This document shows positions 32,794-41,612 of a stretch of DNA of 64,000 nucleotides, piece by piece. The notes under the pieces are model-generated. The model did not search any database, was not told the origin of the DNA, and saw only the letters and a list, made by a program, of their open reading frames with translations. Each line of letters begins with the position of its first letter. Within the stretch, counting starts at the first letter, position 1. Source of the DNA: Komagataeibacter xylinus (GTDB lineage: Bacteria; Pseudomonadota; Alphaproteobacteria; Acetobacterales; Acetobacteraceae). The position numbers were made by a program, and so were the translations under genes. The DNA is taken from positions 558,001 to 622,000 of the forward strand of contig NZ_JARWSK010000001.1 in assembly GCF_031081985.1 (NCBI RefSeq), in the 5' to 3' direction.

Positions 32794-33885
32794 TTAACGG
32801 GCGCGTTCTTCCGCCGCCGCCGTGCGCCACAGCGACAGGGCAACGGCAATGACCGCAGGCCCGATGAACAGCCCGAGCAGGCCAAACACATGCAGGCCAC
32901 CCAGAATGGCCGTCAGCACCGCAAGGAAGGGAATGCTGGTGCTGCCGCTGATCAGCTTGGGCCGCACGAAGTGGTCGCCCGCGCCATAGGCAATGGTGCC
33001 GATCACGCCCACGATCACCGCCTGCATCACGCCATTGGCAGCAAAGGTCATGAGCGTGGTCACGCATAGCAGGATCGGACCACAAAACGGGATGACACTG
33101 ACCACTGCGGTGACCAGCGTGAGCAGGGCGGGGTGCGGAGTACCTGCAATGAAGTAGCCAATGCCCACCAGCACGCCCTGGCCCAGCCCCACAAGCACCA
33201 GCCCCGCCACCGTGCCGCGCACCGCGCCCACGGTGTTGCGGATCACGTCACGCGCGCGCCCACCCAGAAAACGCTGCCCCACCGCGCGGATATCGGCAAT
33301 GAGCGTTTGCGAGGCATGGAGATAGAAATAGACCGACAGCGTGGCGATGACGAAGGTTTCGGTCATTTCCATCAGGCGGTGCGGCAGTTCGCGGCCATCG
33401 CCGGTGGCCACCATGCGCGATACGACCCCGGTCCAGTGCCGCAGTTCATCGGGGTCGGACAGGTAGTGCTGCCACAGCCCGGCCAGCCTTGGGCCAATGC
33501 GCGGAATTTCATTGACCTGCGGCGAGACGGGAATGCCATCATGCAACGCGGCGCGCCCCCACGCCATGAGCGAGGGAATTTCCAGCCCCGCCCGCACGGC
33601 CATGGCGATCATGGGCACCGCCAGCAGCGCGAAGATGCCTGCCGCGATCAGCCCTGCCGCCGCCCCACGGCCCATGCCGCGCCCGACCAGCCGGGTATAG
33701 AGTGGAAAGGTGGTGATGGTGAGAATACCCCCCCACACGAAGGCAAACAGGAATGACTGTTCGATCCATGCGGAAAACAGCAGGACCGCGCATACAAATA
33801 TGAAGGTGCCGATATACTGGGTCCGGTTCCGGTTTTCTTCCATATGGTGTGTTCTATCCTGCTGGGGTTCGTGAAAGGTTGTCAT
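32794..33885 (-). CDS. AI-2E family (UPF0118) membrane transporter
   Basis: 363 residues with about eight membrane segments. The family signature in the second half, YGAGDHFVRPKLISGSTSIP then LGGLHVFGLLGLFIGPAVI, is clear. Members have been linked to export of AI-2 or to Na+/H+ antiport; the substrate here is unknown, and the name does not by itself imply AI-2 signalling. Start ATG 33885 or ATG 33843. It precedes hsdM by 7 bp and interrupts what would otherwise be an hsdS-hsdM cluster. Confidence 0.9.
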   Translation of the reverse strand: MTTFHEPQQDRTHHMEENRNRTQYIGTFIFVCAVLLFSAWIEQSFLFAFVWGGILTITTFPLYTRLVGRGMGRGAAAGLIAAGIFALLAVPMIAMAVRAGLEIPSLMAWGRAALHDGIPVSPQVNEIPRIGPRLAGLWQHYLSDPDELRHWTGVVSRMVATGDGRELPHRLMEMTETFVIATLSVYFYLHASQTLIADIRAVGQRFLGGRARDVIRNTVGAVRGTVAGLVLVGLGQGVLVGIGYFIAGTPHPALLTLVTAVVSVIPFCGPILLCVTTLMTFAANGVMQAVIVGVIGTIAYGAGDHFVRPKLISGSTSIPFLAVLTAILGGLHVFGLLGLFIGPAVIAVALSLWRTAAAEERAR

Positions 33886-34053
33886 ATCATGCCATGACAG
33901 GCAGGCCTTACGTTCTGGCAGATGGCCTGCATCGTTGTTGTCATGTCAGCACAGGGTAAAGGTCCGGTTTACAAAAAGACATCATCCATCTTGCTCCCGC
34001 AGGCGCAAGCTGGTCCATTCCCCGCCCATTCTCCCTAATAGCCCTGACGCGAC

Positions 34054-34574
34054 ATGCCCCGCCGCCCAAAGACCTTTTTTACCGCCGACACCCATTTCGG
34101 CCATGCCAATATCATCCGCTACACAAAGCGCCCCTTTGAAACGGTGGCGGAGATGGATGCAACCCTGGTCAGCAACTGGAACGCCACCGTCGGCCCTGAT
34201 GATGACGTGTGGCACCTTGGCGACGTGGCGCACGGCACGCAGCGGGCCGAAGCGATCCTGCCCCTGCTGAATGGCCGCAAGCACCTGATCTGGGGCAACC
34301 ACGATAGCGAGGCCATGCGGACCTGGCCGGGCTGGGCGTCATCGCAGGCCTATGCGGAACTCAAGCTCGATGGCCGCAGGGTGGTGCTGTTTCATTATCC
34401 CATCGCGGAATGGAATGGCTTCTGGCACGACAGCCTTTTTATGGTCATGACAGGTTCACACCCACCAGCCTGTCCTGTGACGTGGGGGTGGACGTGTGGG
34501 ATTACCGGCCCGCGAAATTCAATGACATCGTTGAAACCATCAGCGCTCTGGCTCCGCCCGCATGCCCCGCCTGA
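34054..34574 (+). pseudogene. calcineurin-like phosphoesterase, frameshifted
   Basis: Frame 1 gives KTFFTADTHFGHANIIRYT, GDVAHG and WGNHD, the metal-binding motifs of a YfcE/MPE-type metallophosphoesterase, through AEWNGFWHDSL at 34435. A run of five T (34436-34440) then puts the sequence out of frame; shifting by one base restores FYGHDRFTPTSLSCDVGVDV followed by WDYRPAKFNDIVETISAL and a TGA at 34572-34574, matching the family C-terminus with its GH-x-H-like region. The unshifted frame instead runs into hsdS. Cause could be true phase variation, a decayed gene or a sequencing error in the homopolymer. Confidence 0.8.
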
Positions 34575-34609
34575 GGCCACATGCTCCGGCTGCCCGCCGG
34601 TGGGCCGCA

Positions 34610-35776
34610 TCATGCCTCAGGCCCCGCGCCCATGGCTGCCCGCCGGACGGCAACGCGATATTCATGCAGCAGCCCCTCCAGTCGCACCCGTTCAGCAGCC
34701 TGTGCCGCAACCTGCTCCAGCTGTGTCCAGACCACCTGCGCCACCCTGCGCTGGCTTGCCAGCGGCGGCATGATCAGTTCCAGCGAGGCCAGCGTGAGCG
34801 TATCCACCTCGGGGAAGACGCTGCCCCCCGCGCGGCGGCGCAGTTCCGGCCCTGCCGCCCATAACGCCAGCGCCGCGTAGCGCCGGTCCACCGCATGCCC
34901 GCGTGGCACCAGCGCCTTGCACCCCTGGCTGACCGCAAGCGGGCCACACCCCAGTCCCACCCGGCCCACAGGGGCGCGGGTTGATACCACAAGTGCCCCC
35001 GAAGGCACCATGATGGCCCGGCACGCCGTCAGCCCCGCTGCCGAAAGGCTGCGCTGCCCCCGCGTTACCCAGCCGGGTGGGCCGGGCGGCAGGTCCGCCG
35101 GTGTCAGCCACGTTACGTCATCACCCCAGTAGGCGGCCCGGGTCGTGGCGGGTGTGCCACCGCCGGTAATGTCAAACACATGCCCCAGCAGTCGTCGCGT
35201 GCCGCATGCCGCCCCCATGGCCTGCGCGATGATGGCCTGGACCTGCTCGCGTGCCAGTTCGTCAAGCCTGTCGAGCAGGCGCACCTGCCCGTCAATGCGT
35301 TGCAGGCTCACGTCCAGCCGGTCGGCCACAAGGCGCTGGCAGGCCAGGGAAGGGCAGGGAACAGGCAGGCTGTTCATGCGCGCGCGCGTCAGTTTGGGGC
35401 GGGTGGAGCCCTCCACATGCGGGCCGTAGGGCAGGGTATTGAGGGCATGCGCCACGAAGCGCCCATCCACGCCTGCGCGCGGGCGCAGCACATGCACATG
35501 GTTACCCGCCCATAGCGGCCCTTCATGAAAGAACGCGACATCACGCGTGGGGTCGGCAAAAGGCGCGCCATCCTCGCCAAGCAGCACGAGCGCGCCGTCA
35601 AACAGCGCCTGATCGACATGCCCGGTCACGCCACTGGCCCCATGATAGGGCACCGGCCCCGGACGCTGCGCGCGTTGCGCGCGGTTAAGGGGCACGCGGC
35701 CTGCATCAAGGCATTCAACCAGCGCGCCGAGCGGCACCACGGGCCATGACGGAGGCAGGCTGTCATCGCACTTCAT
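34610..35776 (-). CDS. hsdS: type I restriction-modification specificity subunit (HsdS)
   Basis: 388 residues with two target-recognition domains: PSWPVVPLGALVECLDAGR starts the first (about 10-150), and LGHVFDITGGGTPATTRAAY then WGDDVTWLTPADL starts the second (about 195-370). Each is followed by a helical conserved region (LDRLDELAREQVQAIIAQAM; AQAAERVRLEGLLHEYRVAV). HsdS sets the DNA sequence methylated by HsdM. Nearest hsdM is at 31170-32786 on the same strand, separated by the AI-2E gene and the phosphoesterase (opposite strand). No hsdR is in the window. Confidence 0.9.
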   Translation of the reverse strand: MKCDDSLPPSWPVVPLGALVECLDAGRVPLNRAQRAQRPGPVPYHGASGVTGHVDQALFDGALVLLGEDGAPFADPTRDVAFFHEGPLWAGNHVHVLRPRAGVDGRFVAHALNTLPYGPHVEGSTRPKLTRARMNSLPVPCPSLACQRLVADRLDVSLQRIDGQVRLLDRLDELAREQVQAIIAQAMGAACGTRRLLGHVFDITGGGTPATTRAAYWGDDVTWLTPADLPPGPPGWVTRGQRSLSAAGLTACRAIMVPSGALVVSTRAPVGRVGLGCGPLAVSQGCKALVPRGHAVDRRYAALALWAAGPELRRRAGGSVFPEVDTLTLASLELIMPPLASQRRVAQVVWTQLEQVAAQAAERVRLEGLLHEYRVAVRRAAMGAGPEA

Positions 35777-35952
35777 GCCCCCTCCTTACTGTTGGCCGTG
35801 ACGGAGCCGCCATATAAAAATACATCATAACAGGCATTTGCGCCTCATGGCTGCTGGCCGTGCGCTATCGGCTCGTATAAACCCCACCCCAAGCACCATA
35901 CCGCATGCCGCACACGATCATGCTCCGGGGGTATGGGTGAAGCAGGGGGTTC

Positions 35953-37314
35953 ATGACGCGTCCAACCACATCCTTCGGGGCGGAATTCCGCTCCATCCTT
36001 GCCATCGCCGGGCCAATGGGCCTGTCACAGTTCGCCCAGATGCTGATGGGGCTGACCGATGACGTGCTGCTCGGCAGCCTTGGGGCGGCAGCCCTGGCCA
36101 TTGGCGGACTGGCCACAGGCACGTTCTTCACGCTCAACGCCATCCTTGCCGCCATGATCGAGGCCGGTGGCATCCTGCTCTCGCAGGCGCGCGGGCGGCA
36201 GGACCATGCAAGCCTTGGCACCACCATCACCTCCATGCTCGTGGTGGCCATCGCGCTATGCGGGCCGGAACTGTTCTGCCTGTACCATATCGACCGGCTT
36301 CTGGCATGGCTGCACGAGCCCGAGGCCATTCGCGCGCCCGTAACCGGTTTCGTGCATATCCTGATGTGGGCGGTGCCGCCTGCGCTACTTGGGCAGGGCG
36401 TGCTGACCACGGCGCTGCCGGTCATGGGCGCGCAGGGCATTCTCATGCGGGTGATGCCCTGCATTACGGTGGTGAACGGCGTGCTGAACGCAGCGCTCAT
36501 TCATGGCTGGCTTGGCCTGCCCGCGCTGGGGCTGCATGGCTCGGCGATAGCGACAGTCATCACCCTGTGGTGCATGCCCCTCATCATGCTGGCCTTCATG
36601 GCGCGCAGGCCCGAACTGCGCACGGCGCTGCGCCCGCGCATGCATGACTGGAAGCATACGGGCGCCCTGCTGCACACCGGCCTGCCCATGCTGGCCGCCG
36701 CGATGGCGGAGGTCACGCTGTTCCAGGCCAACAGCTTCGAGGCCGCCCGGCTGGGCAATGCGGGGCTTGCGGCATTCCAGATCATGCTTGGCATCGGCAT
36801 GCAGTGCTTCGTGCTGTATCTGGCCATGGCGCAGGCCAGCAACATACGCGTGGGCTACTGGACGGGCCGCAACGACCCCGCCATGGTCCGCCGTGCCGCC
36901 AGTGCGGGCATGATGCTGGGCATGGGGGTAGCCTGCGTGACCACGCTCATCCTGGCGCTGGAGCGGCAGACCATCATCGGCTTCTATCTCGATGCGGCCC
37001 TGCCGGAAAACGCGCAGGCGGTGCATCTGGCACTTGCACTCCTGCTGATCGGCGCGGCCTTTCAGGTGCCTGATGCCCTGCAGGCCATCGCCACGGGTAT
37101 CCTGCGCGGGCAGGGTGATACCACCATCCCCATGGTTCTGGCCGTTATCGGCTACTGGGGGCTTGGCTTTCCTGCTGGCATATTTCTTGCCTTTGAGCGG
37201 GGCATGGGCGTGCAGGGCCTGTGGTACGGCATTGGCATCGGGCTGGTGGCGGTGTTCGTGCTCCATGGCACGCGCATCGTGTGGCGCATGAAGCGAGTGG
37301 CGCGAACAGGGTAG
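35953..37314 (+). CDS. MATE-family efflux transporter
   Basis: 453 residues, 12 membrane segments in two MatE repeats (about 15-230 and 235-450). SILAIAGPMGLSQFAQMLMG and DDVLLGSLGAAALAIGGLA match the first repeat; AGLPMLAAAMAEVTLFQANS-like wording appears in the second as HTGLPMLAAAMAEVTLFQAN. NorM-type members export drugs and dyes using a sodium or proton gradient. The start ATG 35953 follows a purine-rich AGGGGG closely. No regulator is adjacent. The 176 bp between hsdS and this gene is the shared divergent promoter region. Confidence 0.92.
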   Translation: MTRPTTSFGAEFRSILAIAGPMGLSQFAQMLMGLTDDVLLGSLGAAALAIGGLATGTFFTLNAILAAMIEAGGILLSQARGRQDHASLGTTITSMLVVAIALCGPELFCLYHIDRLLAWLHEPEAIRAPVTGFVHILMWAVPPALLGQGVLTTALPVMGAQGILMRVMPCITVVNGVLNAALIHGWLGLPALGLHGSAIATVITLWCMPLIMLAFMARRPELRTALRPRMHDWKHTGALLHTGLPMLAAAMAEVTLFQANSFEAARLGNAGLAAFQIMLGIGMQCFVLYLAMAQASNIRVGYWTGRNDPAMVRRAASAGMMLGMGVACVTTLILALERQTIIGFYLDAALPENAQAVHLALALLLIGAAFQVPDALQAIATGILRGQGDTTIPMVLAVIGYWGLGFPAGIFLAFERGMGVQGLWYGIGIGLVAVFVLHGTRIVWRMKRVARTG

Positions 37315-37365
37315 GAAAAGCCCCGCCCGGTCGCGCCGGTTTTGAAATGAATCATTAGAAAAAAT

Positions 37366-37450
37366 AAAAAGTTTTCGGGTGCCCCTTTTTTCAAGAATAC
37401 AGCGTTCTTTGAAGCTTTTTGAAAAAAGCTTCACCAGAAACTTCTTTTAA
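37366..37450 (+). repeat. dispersed paired-hairpin repeat, copy B
   Basis: Near-full unit: AAAAAGTTTTCGGGTGCCCC, a first arm without its partner, GCGTTCTTT, then the perfect hairpin GAAGCTTTTTGAAAAAAGCT-TC (37411-37432) and CACCAGAAACTTCTTTTAATT. Lies between the convergent MATE gene and the gene at 37472. Confidence 0.75.
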
Positions 37451-37471
37451 TTCCAAAGCGCCATCATGCCC

Positions 37472-37978
37472 TTACAGGCGCTTGTGCATTTCCTCGCGGA
37501 TGGAATTGCATTTCTTGGTAAATACGCCTGCCTGAGACGCAGTCATGAAGTTGATCAGGAACGCGCCAAGCAGCGAACAGAAGGACAGGATGATCAGCAC
37601 CTGCCCCATGAGCGAGATCACCCCGCTATAATGCACCGCCGAATACCATAACAGGCCGAGGCTCAGCACGGCGCCGAACACGCCGAGCACGCCGGTGGAG
37701 CGGATGAGGGATTCCTCCTCGCGGATGAAGGTGGAGGATTCCTGCCATAACATGAAAAGCTTGCGGTCCATTTCCTGCACGGCGGCGACATAGTCCTCCG
37801 TATCATCAGGATGCTGGTGGTCGGTGCCACTGCGATGCAGTTCAAGCTCCTGCCGGGCCTTGGCGAAGACGCGCCTGCGTTCCTTTATGGCGGGCAGGCT
37901 GATATCGACAAAGCTGAGAATGGCCACGTTCAGCCCAGCCGATAGCTGGATGACCGCTTGGAAATCACCCCAGATCAC
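37472..37978 (-). CDS. hypothetical membrane protein (168 aa)
   Basis: 168 residues. One hydrophobic N-terminal stretch (VIQLSAGLNVAILSFVDISL), a charged helical middle (about 30-95, likely coiled coil) and two adjacent membrane segments (TGVLGVFGAVLSLGLLWYSA and MGQVLIILSFCSLLGAFLIN). No family recognised. A helix-membrane layout like this occurs in small signalling or phage-defence accessory proteins, but nothing nearby supports either. It ends beside hairpin repeat copy B. Confidence 0.7.
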   Translation of the reverse strand: MIWGDFQAVIQLSAGLNVAILSFVDISLPAIKERRRVFAKARQELELHRSGTDHQHPDDTEDYVAAVQEMDRKLFMLWQESSTFIREEESLIRSTGVLGVFGAVLSLGLLWYSAVHYSGVISLMGQVLIILSFCSLLGAFLINFMTASQAGVFTKKCNSIREEMHKRL

Positions 37979-38126
37979 AGGTTACCCCCTGCGGGTCCAC
38001 ATAACCGTGCACTGTAGCAAACCCTGACAAATACAAAGCCTTACAGCATGCAAGGGCTGCATGCCAGTTCCCAACGTGCCATGCAATATGGCGGCACGCC
38101 TGCCTTTAGGGTTAGCATGAAGCGTG

Positions 38127-38453
38127 ATGAATATCCATGTTCCCTCCACCTATGAGATCTACCGTGGCTGGCAGTCCATACAGGGCACCGGGCTGGAGAT
38201 CGGCTCGCCCCTGCTTGTCGGCGCCGTGCTGGTGCTGGCCTGCGGCATGGTGGTGTTCCTGCTGCCCACCTTCATCGCGTGCCGCCGCAGGGTGCATAAC
38301 ACGGCAGTGGTAGCGGTGGTGAACTGCACCCTGGGCATGACCGGGGTAGGGTGGGTGATTGCGCTGCTCATGGCCTGCCTGCTCGAGACCGATACCAGCC
38401 GCCACGCACGCCTGCGCCGGAGCGAACCGGCCACGTTCCTGACCGTGCCATAA
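38127..38453 (+). CDS. superinfection immunity family membrane protein
   Basis: 108 residues from ATG 38127. Two membrane segments with the Imm_superinfect pattern: VLVLACGMVVFLLPTFIACR then a basic loop and TAVVAVVNCTLGMTGVGWVI-ALLMA. In phage T4 the Imm protein blocks DNA injection by a second phage; most bacterial members are chromosomal and of unknown role. Alone, not in a prophage, so a phage-defence role is only possible. Confidence 0.8.
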   Translation: MNIHVPSTYEIYRGWQSIQGTGLEIGSPLLVGAVLVLACGMVVFLLPTFIACRRRVHNTAVVAVVNCTLGMTGVGWVIALLMACLLETDTSRHARLRRSEPATFLTVP

Positions 38454-38502
38454 GGGTGCCGGGGGAAGGGCCTGTCCTTGCCTGCCACCGAAGGTCCATG
38501 AA

Positions 38503-38679
38503 GAATATGACCTCAGCACCCCTGAAGCCGCACGGAGCTTTCTTTACGGCCCCGATGCCGGGGCCATCTTCCGCCTGATCGAGCCTGTGGTGAAGGCTTA
38601 CCCGCCCTGCGCAAAAGGCAGCGTTGAAATCAGGCCCGGCGATGAGGAAATCAGGAGCCGCATCGTCCAGCTTCCCTGA
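38503..38679 (+). pseudogene. probable small-gene remnant
   Basis: One frame reads EYDLSTPEAARSFLYGPDAG then AIFRLIEPVVKAYPPCAKGS and ends VEIRPGDEEIRSRIVQLP with TGA at 38677-38679. The composition is that of a real protein, about 58 residues, but no ATG, GTG or TTG lies in frame at its beginning; a frameshift near ATG 38498 (MKNM) could explain this. The rest of 38454-38799 holds nothing else than the hairpin at 38765. Confidence 0.4.
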
Positions 38680-38764
38680 TTACATGCCGCCCTCATGAAA
38701 AAAGGGAGCCTGCCGTCTGGCGTGCTCCCTTCAACCTGCCATTTTTTCAAAAGCCTGAAGGCAT

Positions 38765-38788
38765 GCCGCCTTTTTGAAAAAAGGCGGC
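38765..38788. repeat. dispersed hairpin repeat, copy E (likely serA terminator)
   Basis: Perfect family hairpin GCCGCCTTTTTGAAAAAAGG-CGGC, identical to the copy at 23893. It lies 12 bp downstream of the serA stop (serA is on the minus strand), with A/T runs in the stem. Confidence 0.72.
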
Positions 38789-38799
38789 ACAACGCTTGC

Positions 38800-40065
38800 T
38801 TACTGCTGCTTGTACAGCAGGCGGGCACGCAGCGTGCCCTTGAGTTCGCGCAGACGGTCAAGGATGCGGTTGTCCTTTTCCACATCACGCCCGGTATCGG
38901 CCTCGACCACCACATAGCCCAGCTCGCCCGCCGTCTGCAGGTACTGCGCGGTGACGTTGCAGGATTCACGGGAGAAGATCTCGTTGATCTGCAGCATGAT
39001 GCCCGGCACGTTGCGGTGCACGTGCATGAAGCGCGTGCCGTGCGGGTTTTCAGGCAACTGCACGGTGGGGAAGTTCACAGCACCCAGCGTGGAACCGATA
39101 TCGGAGTATTCCACCAGCTTGCGGGCCACTTCCACGCCAATGCGCTCCTGCGCTTCCGCCGTGGAGCCACCGATATGCGGCGTCAGGATCACGTTATCCA
39201 GCCCGCGCAGCGGGGTCTCAAGCGGCTCGCCTGCCTGCTTGGGCTCCTTGGGGAACACGTCGATGGCTGCGCCAAGCAGGTGGCCATCCTTCAGGGCAGC
39301 GGCCAGCGCATCGAGGTCCACCACGTTGCCGCGCGCGTTGTTGATGAGGAAGGAGCCCTTCTTCATCGCGCGGATCTGCGCCTCGCCAATCATGCCCGCG
39401 GTCTCGGGGGTCTGGGGCACGTGCAGGCTGACCACGTCGCTCTGGGCCAGCAGGGTTTCGAGCGTATCGACCGGGGTTGCGTTGCCGTGCACCAGCTTGT
39501 CGATCACGTCATAATAGAACACGCGCATGCCAAAAGCTTCGGCCAGCACGGAAAGCTGCGAGCCAATCGAGCCGTAACCCACGATGCCCAGCGTCTTGCC
39601 GCGCACTTCCCAGCTATTGGTGGCGGACTTCTTCCAGATACCCGCATTGCATTCCTGCGACTTGGGGAAGATGCGGCGCATCAGCATCACGATCTCGCCC
39701 ATGACCAGTTCGGCCACCGAGCGGGTGTTGCTGTAAGGCGCGTTGAAGACGGGAATGCCAGCCTCGCGCGCGGCATCGAGATCGACCTGGTTGGTGCCGA
39801 TGCAGAAGCAGCCGATGGCGATCAGGCGGTCGGCCTTCTCGATCACCTCGCGCGTAAGCTGCGTGCGCGAGCGGATGCCAACGATATGCACGCCTTCCAG
39901 CGCCTTTTGCAGCGCTTCGCCTTCCAGCGCCGTCTTGAGGCGGGTGACGTTCTCGTATCCGTTTTCCTTCAGCAGGTTGACGGCACTGTCATGGATGCCC
40001 TCAAGCAGCAGGATGCGGATCTTGTCCTTGGGAAGGGAAAGGTGGCCGGTGGATGGGCTGGTCAT
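38800..40065 (-). CDS. serA: D-3-phosphoglycerate dehydrogenase
   Basis: 421 residues from ATG 40065 (MTSPSTGHLSLPKDKIRILL). First step of serine synthesis: 3-phosphoglycerate to 3-phosphohydroxypyruvate. Catalytic domain to about residue 320 with the NAD-binding GIVGYGSIGSQLSVLAEAFG, IDVFPKEPKQAGEPL and ILTPHIGGSTAEAQERIGVE; then a C-terminal ACT domain (about 345-421), as in the E. coli type, which senses serine. Length and layout are normal. Terminator is the hairpin repeat copy E. No serB or serC beside it. Confidence 0.96.
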   Translation of the reverse strand: MTSPSTGHLSLPKDKIRILLLEGIHDSAVNLLKENGYENVTRLKTALEGEALQKALEGVHIVGIRSRTQLTREVIEKADRLIAIGCFCIGTNQVDLDAAREAGIPVFNAPYSNTRSVAELVMGEIVMLMRRIFPKSQECNAGIWKKSATNSWEVRGKTLGIVGYGSIGSQLSVLAEAFGMRVFYYDVIDKLVHGNATPVDTLETLLAQSDVVSLHVPQTPETAGMIGEAQIRAMKKGSFLINNARGNVVDLDALAAALKDGHLLGAAIDVFPKEPKQAGEPLETPLRGLDNVILTPHIGGSTAEAQERIGVEVARKLVEYSDIGSTLGAVNFPTVQLPENPHGTRFMHVHRNVPGIMLQINEIFSRESCNVTAQYLQTAGELGYVVVEADTGRDVEKDNRILDRLRELKGTLRARLLYKQQ

Positions 40066-40159
40066 GTCGCGTGCTCCCGCTCTGGATACGGTCAAGAAGG
40101 TAGGTCGTCCCTATCCGATTGGCCGCGCCATCGCTAGGGGGAAAGATGAATTCGTGTCC

Positions 40160-40969
40160 TCAGCCCGCGCCCAGCACGAGCAGGCCGCTCACATGCGCCA
40201 GCAGGCCAGCGTCACCCAGCGCAAGCACCGTGCCGTCGCCATCGGCGCGCAGGGGCTGACCCGCCCAGTCGGTCATGGAGCCGCCAGCGCCTTCCACAAC
40301 CGGCACGAGGGCGGCCCAGTCCCATATCTTCATGGTGCATTCGGCAATGATGTCGATCTGCCCGAGTGCGAGCAGGCCGTAAGCGTAGCAGTCGCCGCCC
40401 CAGCTTGTGCGCCGGACTGCCGCCGCCAGCGCATCAAAACCGGGGCGATGCGGGGCATCAAGGATTTCAGGCGCCGTGCAGGACAGTTCGGCCTGGCCCA
40501 CCCCAGCGCAGCCCCGCGTGCGCGGCGTGCCGGGCAGGGTGGAGATGAAGCGCGTCGCCTCGCCCCGCAGGCCAATCCAGCGCTCGCCCGTAACCGGCTG
40601 GTCGATAATGCCAAGCAGCGGCACATCATTATGCAGCAGCGCGATGAGCGTGCCAAAAGTGGGCCGACCGGTCAGGAAGGCGCGGGTGCCATCAATCGGG
40701 TCGATGACCCAGCGATACGGGCTTTCCTCCCCTTCAAGGCCGAATTCCTCGCCCATGATGCCAAAGCCGGGCAGGCGCTCGGACAGGACCGCCCGAATCG
40801 CGCGCTCCGCCGTGCGGTCGGCAATGGTGACGGGGCTGGCATCGGCCTTGTCATGGGCCATGACCCCGCGGCGGAAGAAGGGCAGCACCACGCTGCGGGC
40901 CACATCGGCGGCGGCAAGGGCGGCTTCAAGCACCGCATCACGCGGGAACCCGGCGGGCAGGGCGCTCAT
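40160..40969 (-). CDS. hisN: histidinol-phosphatase of the inositol-monophosphatase fold
   Basis: 269 residues. Lithium-sensitive phosphatase family: GEEFG, WVIDPIDGTRAFLTGRPTFG with the catalytic metal-binding Asp residues, and IWDWAALVPVVEGAGG. This arrangement, with FLTGRPTFGTLIAL, marks the HisN branch, which dephosphorylates histidinol phosphate, rather than true inositol monophosphatase. Its ATG overlaps the TGA of the cytochrome c gene by one base, an odd pairing. The operon reads cytochrome c then hisN. Confidence 0.88.
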   Translation of the reverse strand: MSALPAGFPRDAVLEAALAAADVARSVVLPFFRRGVMAHDKADASPVTIADRTAERAIRAVLSERLPGFGIMGEEFGLEGEESPYRWVIDPIDGTRAFLTGRPTFGTLIALLHNDVPLLGIIDQPVTGERWIGLRGEATRFISTLPGTPRTRGCAGVGQAELSCTAPEILDAPHRPGFDALAAAVRRTSWGGDCYAYGLLALGQIDIIAECTMKIWDWAALVPVVEGAGGSMTDWAGQPLRADGDGTVLALGDAGLLAHVSGLLVLGAG

Positions 40970-41475
40970 CAGGGCGTCTCCGGCTTGAGCGAGCGTAGAT
41001 AGGCGATCACATCCGCGCGGTCGGTCTCGGAGGCAATGCCGGGGAAGGACATCTTGGTGCCTGATGCGTAATCGGCAGGCCCCTTGAGCCAGGCGGACAG
41101 GGTGGCGTTGGTCCAGGTCTCGTCCTTGTGTGCCTTGAGCGCATCCGAGAAGTCATAGCCGGGAATATCGCCCACATGCGTGCCGAACACGCCAAACAGG
41201 TCCGGCCCGATGATGGAGGGGCCATTGGGCGCCATGCTGTGGCACATGGCGCACTGCCTGTCGGCCAGGGCATGGCCCTTTTCCACGTTGGCTTTGGCCA
41301 CGAGGTCATCAATGGAGGCGCCTGGCGCGGGGGCGGCCGGGTGCGGTATGGCCACGCCAGCCTTCACGGGCAGGGGTTCGGGCACGGCCGTGTGGGCAAT
41401 GCCCCAGCTTGCGCCGAGCACCCCCACGGCAATGAGGCAGGCAACCCCGATCTGGTTAAGGCGTGTACTGTCCAT
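40969..41475 (-). CDS. membrane-anchored c-type cytochrome
   Basis: 168 residues from ATG 41475 (MDSTRLNQIGVACLIAVGVL). An N-terminal hydrophobic anchor (about 8-28) without a good cleavage site, a Pro/Ala linker, then a class I cytochrome c domain with haem motif CAMCH and distal Met in GTKMSFPGI. This resembles CycM of alphaproteobacteria, an electron carrier to the terminal oxidase in the periplasm. Start chosen so that the anchor is at the N-terminus; ATG 41496 would add seven residues. Upstream is kdsB, divergent. Confidence 0.92.
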   Translation of the reverse strand: MDSTRLNQIGVACLIAVGVLGASWGIAHTAVPEPLPVKAGVAIPHPAAPAPGASIDDLVAKANVEKGHALADRQCAMCHSMAPNGPSIIGPDLFGVFGTHVGDIPGYDFSDALKAHKDETWTNATLSAWLKGPADYASGTKMSFPGIASETDRADVIAYLRSLKPETP

Positions 41476-41612
41476 GAAGTCGGGCGTCCTTCCCACGGTT
41501 GCATGTAAACCGCTCCTTACCTAGACTGCCGCGCGCCCTGTGTGAAGCATGCACGGGCGGCGGGCGGCCCGTGCCGCCGCGACAGATTACGGATGGCCCA
41601 GACCCAGACCCC

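Noticed and set aside
32794-33885. AI-2 quorum sensing through the AI-2E family gene
   Set aside because: The family name does not establish AI-2 transport, and no luxS or lsr gene is present in the window.
34054-34773. Phosphoesterase with a longer, Pro-rich C-terminus overlapping hsdS
   Set aside because: The family C-terminus is found in a shifted frame ending at 34574; the longer frame is hsdS read backwards.
31170-35776. Complete type I restriction defence system
   Set aside because: No hsdR in the window and the two genes are separated; only methylation can be supported.
38695-40137. 480-residue open frame antisense to serA
   Set aside because: Long antisense frames are common in GC-rich genes; no ribosome site, and serA is unmistakable on the other strand.
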